Shown here in pieces: positions 15,401-26,533 of a stretch of 64,000 nucleotides of DNA (position 1 is its first letter; the number at the start of each line of letters is the position of its first letter). The translations under genes and the position numbers were made by a program. The notes below the pieces were generated by a model. It had not been told where the DNA came from. It did not search any database and worked only from the letters and a program-made list of their open reading frames with translations. Source of the stretch: Hymenopellis radicata (Eukaryota > Basidiomycota > Agaricomycetes > Agaricales > Physalacriaceae); NCBI GenBank assembly GCA_015501595.1, contig JADNRX010000214.1, positions 29,896-93,895 on the forward strand, given 5' to 3'.

Positions 15401-16945
15401 TCATACAAACACAAGGCCATCATTGCTGTTGATAACATATCCGGTACTGGAAAGAAGGTGTCGCGTTGGGCTGAGCAAGGGGGGAATCACGAGTCCACCC
15501 CCAAGTCCTCTCTGATGCCAAGAATCGACTGCAGGAGTAGAAATGAATGGGATGCTAAGAAGACACAACAATAGACAGCTTACTCATTGGTTGAGCGAGA
15601 ACGAACATCACAAAGTAAACCCAGAGTTGTCCGGGCCATCCGCCAACTCGACGTCCGGTAACTTTCCTCCACAAGCGCTCCAACAACAGTAGAGGTCCTT
15701 GTGAGGCGAAGAAGACGACAGGCGCCCAATGCCAGCCTCCGCCCATGCCATACATCCCTGCTTCATGAAACAGGCCAGAAGCTATAAACATTCCGAATAC
15801 CAAACCAGCATTACCAGCGATCTTACGACCGAGGTATCCACCATAGACATAGAAAGTTTGCCTCAGGAACTGATGCCAACGTATAGCCCATAACTCGTGC
15901 ATGGATTCTAGTAAACACGTCAACGTGGAGGACTCGCAGTCGCACAAGCGTAAATATACTCACGAGCGCTCCATGGTTCATCAAGCACCGGAGGCCAGAA
16001 AACCGGCAAGTCATCGAAAAGGCCGACAGCGATCAAAGCACTAAGCTCGAATACCATTCGGAAGCCAGCCAGAAGGGCTGAACCAGTAAGGATATGAACG
16101 AAGGTCGATACAGCATAACGCTGCAGCGGAGGCAGGTTGTAGTAAAACATGGAGCCGCCAAATATCGAACCAGCGCCAGGGAAAAGCTTCAAAACAGTTT
16201 CCAGCACGTCCAGAAGAAGGAAGTTCCGAACAAAAGAGTATAAGGTCGCCTTCAAGAAGGGACCACGTTCGAGAGGCTTGTCGTGCTTCGGAATGTGGAC
16301 GCCGCGGCCAAACTTGAATCGCTGGCCACGCAAAGAGTATGCGAGTTCAATGATGTCCCAGAACCATGGGCCAAAAATGCTTGGAGATTGATCATCATCC
16401 TGCTGTGCATCCTTAACGTATCCATTGGCTATCCCGTTTCGATGGACAGCTTTGCCTTTAACAACACCGGCCCTTATCTCGTCTACTTTAAGCATTCCCT
16501 CCGGTGTAAGCGCGTACTGAATGGCCTTCCCAACAATGGCAATGCCTGAGAGGCCTATATATACGCGAAACAGTCAGTGAGGCTCGTAGACGCGACACGA
16601 GGAACGCACATTGTCCCCAATTATAGACGTTCAGTATCGGCACCGACCAATAGTGTGTAAATGAGGACCAGAGTGTTGTTGTAATAACAGTCGGAAGGAG
16701 CAGGAGACGTATTAGATACGTATCCTCCCTCCGAGCTAGATAGGCCATGAACATGAACGGGATATAGGACATCAGCAGGACTGGTGCAACATGTAGCGTT
16801 ATCGGGATGCGGTCTTCCAGCCTTGGTATTATGGACCGGAAGGCCAAAGTGAGAGTATCTGGGAGTCTACAACAAGGTAAGCCAAAGGAAATCCGGGGGA
16901 ACACGTTGCGTACTCATGAAGAAAGTCAATAGCACTGTCAATCAT
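15401..16945 (-). CDS. Wax-synthase-domain membrane acyltransferase (MBOAT-like)
   Basis: Multi-pass membrane protein of about 435 residues in five exons. The short first exon MIDSAIDFLHE (ATG at 16945) is followed by LPDTLTLAFRSIIPRL and membrane segments such as VAPVLLMSYIPFMFMAYL. The third exon opens GLSGIAIVGKAIQYALTPEG. The catalytic region of wax-synthase/MBOAT proteins is seen in HELWAIRWHQFLRQTF, then FIASGLFHEAGMYGMG, whose His is the conserved catalytic residue. The last intron (about 15510-15560) joins AQPM to IDSWHQRGLGGGL and the stop is at 15401. Proteins of this type in basidiomycetes are often found near terpenoid or lipid genes and acylate an alcohol in the ER membrane; substrate unknown. 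Its start is 335 bases from the divergent nickel/cobalt transporter. Confidence 0.87.
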
Positions 16946-17280
16946 GGTTAGTACGTTCGCTTCAGGAAAAGCAGCCAGCTTACAGGGAATGTACATCGGG
17001 CATGGTGGTGGTCAGTAACAGCAATCTGACAGCAATGGACAGGCTCTAAATACCGCGGTAAAAGATGCTCACCTAACAGCCCTGCCATCACCGATTCTTG
17101 ACCATTCCGTTGAGGCGTAATAACAATTGGTCAGCAACATCTCGTCATTCCAACTTTGAGCGACACGTGCACGCCGCACGGCTCACAATTGCTTCCGCTG
17201 CCGATTTCCGAAACCCTTTGAACTCAGAATGGATTCACGATAAGGACGAGATAAGATGCTTTAGGGTGCTTTGTACTATC

Positions 17281-19191
17281 ATGATCTCGCTGGGATTACC
17301 TCGTCTGACTATCTTTGGGCGCTCCTTACTGCTAGTCGTCGTTGAAGTCCTAGCAAACGCGGTCTGCTGGATTGTTGCTGGTATTCTGTTCGGGAGGAGT
17401 CGCGAGACACAGCCGATTTTGAGTCTAGCGTTGCTGGCATGGGTGCGTACACGTATGTTTCAATCACTTGACGCGGTCTTTCCAAACCCTACATCTAGAC
17501 GTTGGGATTGAGACACGGTACGACGATCTGTGCTTGAGAAAGCAAGAGATGTTCACCCAAGGACGTGAATAGCTCTAGATGCAGATCACATCAGGTATTT
17601 ATACCAGGATTCCATTCGGTACGTAGATCAAACTATGATAACACGCGTCTTCCGTCTAACGACCTGCAACAGAGCACTTACTGAAGCCTTCCTTGAAGCG
17701 CGATTGATAACGCGACGCGAGGGCTCATCAACTTGGGCCAACTTCCGGTCACTTGTGGATTGTTCTTCTCGTTAGGACACAGCACGATTGTCATTGTAGT
17801 GGTATGCCTCGTAGCACCCTCGCCGGTCCTTCTTCCAACCGAAGCACCCTCTTAGAACATCGCAATTGCTATCTCCACAGATGTTTATGACAAGATGACT
17901 GGCGTTGGAAAGGTTGGTGGTATTGTCGGTGAGTACCTCGTTCATTGAAACGTCATCCATACAAAACTCTGTACTAGGTGCCGCCGTTAGTGGTGCATTC
18001 CTGTTTCTTGTTGGCACTGCGAACTCGATAATTCTCTGGAGAATATTGAAACAGCGCCGAAAGGTTGTTTTCAAGCCCAGAACTGAATGCAGTGTCTGAC
18101 TCATCTGCGTAGCACGGCCTTCAAAGGGCTGCTGGACTTGATCCAGCTGTTGAGGAGGCTGAGAATCCCAAACACACTCACATGCTGATGATGAGAATAA
18201 TAGGGCCTGTCATCAATTTTGTTGACACGCCATGGAAGGTTGGCCACATTTCGACAATGTTGTCATTACCGTTCCGATGTCACTTCGCCCTAGATGTACC
18301 CAGTTGGGATATTGTTCGGCTTTGGTAAGTTGTCGTCTTTCCTCGCTAGGCTTGAGGATCTTACATCGTTGCAAGGCTTCGATACCGCCTCGTCAATAGC
18401 ATTGTTAGCTATTTCGGCGCTGGCGAAGAGGGATTCCAACGGAGAACCTATCCCGGCGCGTGACATTGTCATTTTACCTGTAAGCTCCCATTCAGTAGAC
18501 GAATGTCGTGCGCTGATTCTTGTCAGTTCCTGTTCACGGCAGGCATGACGATGCTAGACTCATTGGACTCTATTCTTATGCTGTACTCGTACTCTGGATT
18601 TCCCGAAGACTCATTTGTGATCTTCGAAAAGCGAGTTTCACTGCCAGAGGATGAAACGGCTTGTGCGAATGTACTTCCAAGCACGTCAGTTTCTGCGGCT
18701 GAAGCAGGGATGGAAGAACCTGCAAAGGGCCCTCATGAGTTGCAAGACAAGGCGAGAGCCCTCAAAGTCAAGCTTAACATGATGTCAGGATTGAGCATTG
18801 TGTTGACGCTCATGAGCATCTTCGTCGCCTTCAGGTGCGTGATGCATTCAATGAAGACTTAACAATGTCCTGAATGGCCGACTTGAAGTATCTCGCTTAT
18901 CACGATCATGGGTTTGATAGGCGAAAATTGTGGCAAATGTCAAGAGGCGGCAGAGGCTGAAGACGGAGGGGACTTGCTGGGAGCTGGTGGAGAGCATGGG
19001 CGCACGTAAGTTGTCAGGGTGCTACTTTTTTCTCCGTGTATGCTGATTTATATTCAAAGGCGAACGACAATTCCGGATACATTGGGGCTGCGATTGTTGG
19101 ATCTTTTATAATCATAGTGGCTGGCTGGTATGGTGGTCGCTGGGTGACAAGGAAGTACCACCGTAGATCCGAACGTGTAGTATTACAGTGA
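17281..19191 (+). CDS. Nickel/cobalt transporter, NiCoT (NicO) family
   Basis: About 450 residues in about ten exons. All four NiCoT signatures can be read after splicing: RHALDADHI (across the exon joint near 17510-17590), LGHSTIVIVV (near 17770), FGFDTASSIALLAIS (near 18385) and AGMTMLDSLDSILMLYSYS (near 18545). Membrane helices precede and follow these blocks, for example FGRSLLLVVVEVLANAVCWI near the N-terminus and GAAIVGSFIIIVAGWYGGR at the end. The first in-frame ATG is 17281 (MISLGLPRLTIFGRS); the longer open frame upstream lacks an ATG. Family knowledge: H+-coupled high-affinity Ni2+/Co2+ uptake at the plasma membrane, in fungi usually supplying urease. No frame break seen. The cysteine pair in GENCGKCQEA, in the loop before the last helix, may be a fungus-specific feature. 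Confidence 0.9.
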
Positions 19192-19368
19192 CCATAAAAC
19201 CGATAGTGGCGTGCGTGGGAATCTCAGAATTGAGAGCGTTATTTGTTGTGACGTGAACGTCACTCTCGTTTTTTGACCTTCATCGTTCGTCATTCCCCAC
19301 GTCGTTGCCTTGCATTTCCTGCCAGTTCGAGACCGTCTACGACGACGACGACACCAAATTGCTCTGCA

Positions 19369-22300
19369 ATGACCGATACCAACCCTCTTGAGCCCGCCGC
19401 TGCGCCCGACGCTGCCCACGAGGCCTCCAGTCCTTCCAGCCCTTCATCGGATCCGGCTTCGTCTCTTCGTGCCGCTGCGCTTCTTACTCTTAAATCTAAA
19501 CGTCGCCGACCTGCTGGTGGGACGTCTGCAGGTGCCGGTCTTCCCGTACGGCCTGCGCCTGCTGCCGATGGCGGTGCCCAACTCGACTATGGTCAAGAGG
19601 ACGTCGCGTCATCTCCTCCTGCACAAGTATCAGAACCAGCCCAATCAAGCCAGGCCACAGACATACAGGATGGCCAAACACGCGAAGAAGGCGAAATCAG
19701 CGACTCGGAAGAACAGCTTGCGCTCTCGGCAAAGGCTTTGCCCTCTAAGGCGTCACCAGCGAAGCATCAACCCAGGAAACCATCTCCACCACCACCACCA
19801 GCTCCCAAAGTTTCCATGGAGCCGCCTGTCGACCTTCCGCCTCCTCGTCCATCGCCAAAAACCGTGATACCGAAGCAGGAGTCGCCTCCTCATCCATTGG
19901 AACGGATTACCGATAACACCCTGCCGGCCCCGCCATCATCTTCCGGTATGACTGGTATTGACGAGTCCCATCCGAAGAATTCTTTCTACGTCGACGAGAA
20001 TCATGTTCGGCCTGGTCTAGCTTGTATGTATGCCCAACGTCTTTTGGTTCGACGGCTGACAAATATCAACAGTAACTCAGACTCAGTACGATACTTGCAA
20101 AGACGTTATCCTTGATCTTCTCGGCTGGGGCGTCCCAACAGACTACTTGATGAGCTGTGGACTTAGTCGAGAGGTGATATATTTCGTTTTCACCGAACTC
20201 AATCTCCGTCTACCACCAAATTTTGACCCGACCGGTTTGGTCCCATATATACCGGAAGTCGGTCCTACCTTTGCGATGCCACCTCCGCCAATACCCTTGG
20301 ACGTCACAACCTCTCCTCACCACGGCCTTCCACCACGTCCGCCCATACCCGGACAATCGTATCCCCACACACCAACCACCCCTTCTACCGCACAATCTCT
20401 TGATGGCAACTCTCTTCATGATATGGAGCGCTTGCGTCGTGAAGAGCTCCGTGCTCGCAAAATGGCCGTCCAAGCGACTCGGAAACCCAAGCCTTCTCCA
20501 GGGACGCCCTCCATGATGTCATCTTCACACCCAGCTTCTACTCAGTTAGGGCAAGATGTGGAAATGACATCGGCTCAGAACGACAGTGTGGACGATTTTC
20601 TCAAAACCATTGAACCGACGCCTGAGCACCAAGGGGACGCCATGGATCTTGATGAGATCCCAGGTTTAGGGGGCTCACAATCTGCATCCCATTCTCCGAC
20701 ACCACCCTCTCAGCCGGTCGTTGTCGGTCAGATCTTGATATCGTCGACATATACGTCCAACAACGGTTCGACGGGTTCTCTTTCTACAGCTAGTTTGGAC
20801 GGTCAGGGAAGCCGGCGGCGTCCAGTGGCTGCTGACTTTGTGGACATGGAGGGACATGCAAAGAATGGCAACGGCGTACATAGTGACACTCACGCTCGCC
20901 GTTTGCGGCGCGCGAAGAATTCTTCCAGCTTTGCCAGCGTGGGTAAGATGAGGCGTTTGGTAATTAACCTCAGTGACAGTGAAGAAGACGCGGACGGTGA
21001 TTATCACATGGGTGACAGTGGCGAGCACGAACCCTCTTCGACGATACAGACTGTCGTACGTACGCAGTCTCCAGCGATACTGGCAGAGAAGGAGAAGGAA
21101 ATCGCTAGAATCAAACAGTTGATTGCCGAGCGAGAAATGCAGAAGCTTCATGTGAGTTGTGTTTTGCCCGCACTACTCTTATCTAACTTTACGCTTAGCG
21201 CACAAATACCTTTGACTCGACCAGTACAGCTGTCAAACAGGACGACGACACGTTATCCTCGAGCTCTACGCCCGCAAATGGGTCCGGTTCATCGGATCAT
21301 GCCATCCGTAAGCTTTGTTGGCCTTTTCCCCACCGCAACCTGTCTAAACCTGTCTTTGAAAGTTCAATCAGTCATAGAAAGTCCTGCTACTTCTGTGCCC
21401 GTGACCCCATTAATTGGTTCTCTCTCCTGTTTCTCCGGACTTGGACTTCAGCTGATATATCCACACGCTTTTGTTTTATTTGTCTACCCGTCTCATTCTT
21501 ACAGCTCACGCAAACGGTCCTAATTCCCAGTTGACCACCAACTCATCGTCTTCAATAACAGGTACATTCCCTCTCTCCAACACGTCAAAAGTAATGACGC
21601 ACCCTTCTACAGTTTCCGGGACCCAGGATGAACAAACGGCAAGAGTCTTTTCCCTCCATGATTCTTGGGCACGTCCCGTGTTCCCTAACCTTTTCTCTCA
21701 TCATTTTCTTGTCGACCTGCGTCCTCATTTAGGCTTCCTCCACTACACATGATGTTGAACGAACATCTGAAACAGTCGACGTCGACAGTCGAGCGTCCTC
21801 GTCGACACAGGTGCGTCATCCGAGTCCGTCTGGTTCGCTGGCACTTGTCTAGTTGATGACATGACGATGCTAACTGAACTTTTTTTTTGTTCTTTCAGCC
21901 GCTCAACATCCAAAAACACGAAGAAAGGCCGCCCGGAACTGAATGTTTCTCGAAGTACGAATCTCCGTTCAGCTCTTATCCTCTGCTACGATCTCGACCG
22001 AATGCGCTTAATTTCCCTGAACATACGCAAGATATACCGACTTTGAACCGGCCTGCCGCGAGCGTACTGGGCTCCTCGATTTCTTCCTCATCTTCTTTAT
22101 CTATACCTTCATCCACCACTCCCGTCACCCATCCATCCTCTCTCTACGTTCATACTGACGCGCAGAAGACGTTCACTCCCAATCTGAGAGAGCTAAATTA
22201 CATAGCCACGGCACACGCGTTGAACCCCAAGAAAAGTATCTGTCAATACGAGATACCTGGCGGTGGAGTGTGTCGTGACGCGAAGTGCAAAGATATCCAC

Positions 22301-22551
22301 TTGAGCCGCATACAAGCTACGGACGGCCGAGTTGAGCCTACTGGTGAGTGACAACTGATCGCTTGAGCTTACATTTTGACGATAGAGTGGGGGTTCCAGA
22401 TGCAGACACTGCTTCGTTCCTCAGTAGAAGTCTTGAGATCAAGCTCAACAAGATATCTTCTGCACTTAAGCAAGTGCGGGCGGAGCATCCAACGATAACA
22501 TTAGAGGAACGCGTTGCCCGTGCCTTGCAACTTTCGATCCATCCGACATGA
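19369..22551 (+). CDS. Large disordered protein with C-terminal zf-C3H1 zinc finger (Red1/ZFC3H1-like)
   Basis: Roughly 850 residues with about ten introns. The N-terminal third is Pro/Ser/Ala-rich and contains the acidic stretch REEGEISDSEEQ. After the intron at 20024-20072 a helical segment follows (LTQTQYDTCKDVILDLLGWG, then GLSREVIYFVFTELNLRLP). A coiled coil is predicted near 21080-21150 (AEKEKEIARIKQLIAEREMQ). The C-terminus holds CQYEIPGGGVCRDAKCKDIH, the Cys-Cys-Cys-His putative zinc finger of fission-yeast Red1 and human ZFC3H1, followed by the helix KLNKISSALKQVR. Those proteins form the core of the nuclear MTREC/PAXT complexes that hand transcripts to the exosome. The assignment rests mainly on the finger and its position. 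Exon edges between 21300 and 21900 are uncertain. Confidence 0.8.
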
Positions 22552-23521
22552 GCTCTCTGATGACCAGCTCCACTTTGTGGCGTAGATGTTCGCCGTTCTG
22601 CACTGTTGCAATGCAATGAGCGCTCCGCGCTGGGCCCAGCCGACATTGCCCGAGGAAGAGCGCGACAAGACTGAAAAACATGAATCTTTTCTAAAAAAAA
22701 AAAAGCTGTGGGATGCAATGGTGATTGTAAAGAGCGCAAGGGCGCCACATGGATTCGTTGTGTGTTGTGTATGTTCCGTATTGTTGATGTATGCGACGTT
22801 TGGATTGTGCAATGTATTATCATTTTACTGGCAGATGCTCGCTGAAGTTTACCTTGATCGATATCGCTTGATCTCGACTTCGACTAGCACGAAGAAGGAA
22901 ATAAAGTTGACGTTTATGGTCGGGAGATTTTGCTTCCGTCAAGGCAATGACTGTGGTCTGCGGAGCCGAGCTGCCGGAGTATTGTTCGCCCAAAGAGGAA
23001 GGGAATTCGGGGGTCTGATTGGCGTGGGAATGATCGTTGATCAAGGGCGTGATACGGATCTCGCACTGGCTGCATTGGGACGGATATAGCATCCCAGTCT
23101 ACCTCACGTAGAGGCTGCGTAGAGCGGTTACGAGAAGAGTGATTGAAACAGATCATTCATATGGCAGTATTTGGAAAGGGTATGGACAGCAGGGACACGT
23201 GGCGGAGACTCGGTTCTTGTGATGTGGCGGAGTGTGTTGACGTGTTTGGCAACGGCTATTGTGGTGATGTAAAAAGGGGATGAATCAACACACCCGATTT
23301 GAGGACTACCTTTTTCGTCCGCCTCTCAGCTGCCTTCCTCTTCCGGCCACAGAGGACCTCAAGCCAATTCCAGGTTAGTCCTTGCTCTGCTCATCGTCCT
23401 CCATAGCGAGCTCACTCTCTCCTCGACATTCTGCTCGACAATTTACTTGCCATTTCACTGCTGTTGACACGTCTGCCCGTCATCAGTCACGACGCACCTT
23501 TCCACCACAGCGTCCGAGGTT
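22552..23521. other. Intergenic, Red1-like 3' flank and MADS-gene promoter
   Basis: An open frame of 167 codons on the plus strand (22586-23089) starts with an ATG but crosses an A12 run, shows no motif and lies directly behind the stop of the previous gene; I do not accept it as a gene. The 23280-23520 part is pyrimidine-rich and likely the leader of the MADS-box gene. Confidence 0.5.
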
Positions 23522-24677
23522 ATGCGCAAGCGCCAGAGGACTATGGATATGGCTGCCCCACAGAATGACCCACAACTGCCAACCCACGTCGGGCCTCCCG
23601 TCGGCGAAGACGCGTTTATCAACGACCAGGACGCCGCTGAGAGCGCCGGTGACGACGACGACGATGATGACAAGCCCAAGTCGGACAAGAAGGCAGGAAG
23701 ACGAAAGATCAAGATCGAATTTATCCAGGATAAATCGCGACGTCACATAACCTTCTCCAAAAGGAAAGCTGGTATGTCCAACACACGCATAACTCGTTCT
23801 CTTCCTGACATTCCCTTTTCCAGGCATCATGAAAAAGGTAATTTTCTTGCCTATTTCGTTTCGACCGACAGCCCCTCTCACCAAGCTCAATTTAGGCATA
23901 CGAACTCTCTACCCTCACCGGCACGCAGGTGCTCCTCCTCGTTGTTTCAGAGACAGGCCTTGTATACACCTTTACCACGGCCAAACTCCAGCCACTCGTC
24001 ACCCAGCCCGAGGGCAAGAACCTTATCCAGGCATGTCTCAATGCACCCCATGGCCAGCTGCCGTCCTCGATGCCAGTCGGTACGCCGCTCGCCCGCTCGT
24101 CGGGAGGACCCATGCCACCGCCTCCCGTCGCCCCGCCCAGCAATCTGCCCGGAGGTCTTTCCATAAGTGGACAGCCTGGTGGGCCCAAAGATGAAGCCGA
24201 CGATGAGCACGATGACGAGGGAGAACGCCCAGGATCCAAGCGCCGTCGTCGGGCGTCGTCAAATGCTGCGGCTGTGCCGCCCAGAGCTGCCAACAACACC
24301 TCCCCAAGCGGGTCGGTGGCGCCTGCTCTGGCTATCCCAGCTGGTCAGCAGCCTCCCCACCAGTCGTCTCCCCAGCAGCAGCAGGCCATTCCGCTTGGAT
24401 CGCCGACATCGCCTAATCAGACGCACGCTCAAGTCCCTCCACCAAGCGGCGGGCAGTATGGTGCGCGCCATATGGGCATCAGCAGCACCAGCATCCGGGG
24501 CAGGGCGATATGTATCCTCCTCCTCACATGATGCAAGGCTACTCGTACGGACCTCCACCCACGGCGAGTGGTGGGCCCCAGAGTGGTCAACTAGGACAGT
24601 TGGCATCGACGGCTGCCCAACAAGGACATTGGCCGCCTCAACAGCAGCAGCAGCAACAGGCGTATTCGCGGCGGTAA
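23522..24677 (+). CDS. MCM1: MADS-box transcription factor, SRF/MCM1 type (one-base frame break)
   Basis: An acidic N-terminus (SAGDDDDDDDKPKSDKKAG) precedes a complete SRF-type MADS domain: GRRKIKIEFIQDKSRRHITF, then SKRKAGIMKKAYELSTLTGT and QVLLLVVSETGLVYTFTTAK. Two introns interrupt it (about 23773-23822 and 23838-23895), leaving a tiny exon IMKK. The rest is Pro/Gln/Ser-rich. The frame breaks at 24461-24470: an extra C in GCGCGCCATA would give QYGARPYGHQQHQHPGQGDM and carry on to the polyGln tail and the stop at 24675-24677; as written, translation ends at 24531. MCM1 homologues are essential regulators of mating, cell-cycle and metabolism genes, so a true loss is unlikely. The ATG at 23522 is the first in frame. 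Confidence 0.9.
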
Positions 24678-26533
24678 ATTGGGTTTCTTGTTCAACGTTT
24701 TCGCGCTTTTTATGCTCTTTCCCTCTTTCTGCCGTTATATTTTTTCGTTTCCCAGTGCAACCCCAATGTACGATGAATTCCGCTCCACTCTTCCCGTTAT
24801 CTCTGCAGCTGTGTTCTCCATCTTCATATCGTAGTGCTTCCTAGCGATGTGTTCTATGTTTACGATGTATATAAGTATAACTGTTAGCTTCTCGACATGA
24901 GATGTAGATCCTAGCTGCCACTTCAATGTATTGCTATCCAGATGTTTCGTTCCCTTGTTGATCATGATCATGGAGACTTGTGTGGTTATGAACCCTTATA
25001 ACGCTAACGATAATCAACCCCACTAATGTTAATCTTTGTGGGGCATCATGATCATCAGTCTCTCATGAGTATAGATGCAAAGGAAGCAGATTCCGTACGT
25101 ATGCGCATTCCTATGGGTTCAAGTTGACGCGCCAACCGTATGGTTTATCATAAGTGTGAGTTGGATTGGACGTCTTCTGACTTCTCTGATGTCCGGGACC
25201 TGACATGCAGCTCTTCTTCCTTCTAGCAATGCAAAAGCCCCCGCCTCTCTTAAGCGGGGATGCAATTCGGATCCGCGTCGCTCGCTGGAGTTTCGATGCT
25301 CACACACACGTACGGCCTCGAACCGCGCAACTGTACTACGCTGGATCGGACGCCACACGCGAACAAGAAGGGTGTTCAAGCCATTTGGGCTGCTAGAGGT
25401 ATCGATCTAATATCGCACAAATCTGGTGATAACGCGCACGTGAAGGCGGATGCGCGACAGCGCGTCTTCTGCGGTCCAGGACGATGTCGCGATGCTCGAC
25501 GTGACAGCTCTGCACGCGTTGTGGAACCGCGCAGGCGTACTCAGCCTTCATGGCCCAATAGGATCAGACACTGAGTCACGTCGTCTCCGTCAGCGAGAGA
25601 GACAAACCTTTGCGATTCTCCCGCACAATATCACCCAGCTTTCTTAGTACTCTGGTGATGCGGTACTAAGGCGCAGAAACGTTCGTGGCAGATCACTTGG
25701 CAGGTGTCGGCGTCGTTGGCGTCGATGGCCAGTTATGCGGGTGCCGTATTGTTTCTACAGGACACTGCAGAGAAGCAGCTTGTGAGTTATAGTCGCTTCG
25801 AAACACTGAAAGTTCAATTGGTTAATGGTAATATACGGACAGATGGGATCGCACGCTCACGCAGTTTCTTCGCAGCCAGGAATTTGGTAGTATTGTGGGT
25901 ATTGTCATTGGACAAACGGTGGACGCGGATGCTGTGTCCTACTCAGCACTGGAGTTACTTGCTTCGCCCTTGCATTTCAGAACCGACTCGTGGATCGAGC
26001 GAAATCGAGTACTCTGACTATATTCTCGACCTCCATGCCAATAATGGTACTAGAGATTGACCTAGTCACGTTAACAGCTTCTAACAAATGGAACAGACTT
26101 GCGTCAAAGTTAGTTACTAAATATTACTGCGTCGTAAAGAAAGTGCATTTACACAATGCGAACTATGTGTAAGATGAGAAGACAACAACAACACTCAGGT
26201 ATAGTATACAATAATAATAAGTGTGTGCTATGGGGGGAATAGAAATAGTGTATACAACAATGCGTGCTTGAATGATATATATAACGTTAGGTCGTGTAGG
26301 TATGATAGATAACCAAAAATCAAGCAGATGGATCATCTAATAACTGTCCAATGCACAGAAAAACAGTTCAGTCGTCCCCGGATGTGAAGAACCGTTCTGC
26401 GATTTCCAAGCGATGAAGACTCCCATGGTGCGACTGAGTCTTTTCCTCAAAGCAGGCGGCGGTAGTACTGAAAATGCAAGTGAGGTCGGCGATGGAGGTA
26501 TCGAAAATGCAAGCGAGGTCGGCGATGCTGACG
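24678..26533. other. Gene-poor stretch with unassigned coding-like fragments
   Basis: After the MADS-gene 3' flank (24678-25020, AT-rich) there are several open frames of 60-118 codons on the plus strand between 25200 and 26060, for example frames containing AVQDDVAMLDVTALHALWN and EFGSIVGIVIGQTVDADA. They have a coding flavour but do not join into a model and match no family I know. They may be remains of a decayed gene. 26070-26360 is AT-rich without signal. Confidence 0.35.
26470..26527. repeat. Tandem duplication, 33-bp period
   Basis: The 25-bp unit GAAAATGCAAGYGAGGTCGG plus CGATG occurs at 26470-26494 and again at 26503-26527. It lies just 3' of the stop codon of the methyltransferase gene. 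Confidence 0.75.

Noticed and set aside
22586..23089. 167-codon frame with an ATG and hydrophobic part behind the Red1-like gene
   Set aside because: It crosses an A12 run, begins in the 3' flank of the preceding gene and shows no family feature.
24438..24486. A 48-nt intron to explain the frame change in the MADS gene
   Set aside because: Donor and acceptor exist, but splicing keeps the same wrong frame because the length is a multiple of three; one missing C explains it better.
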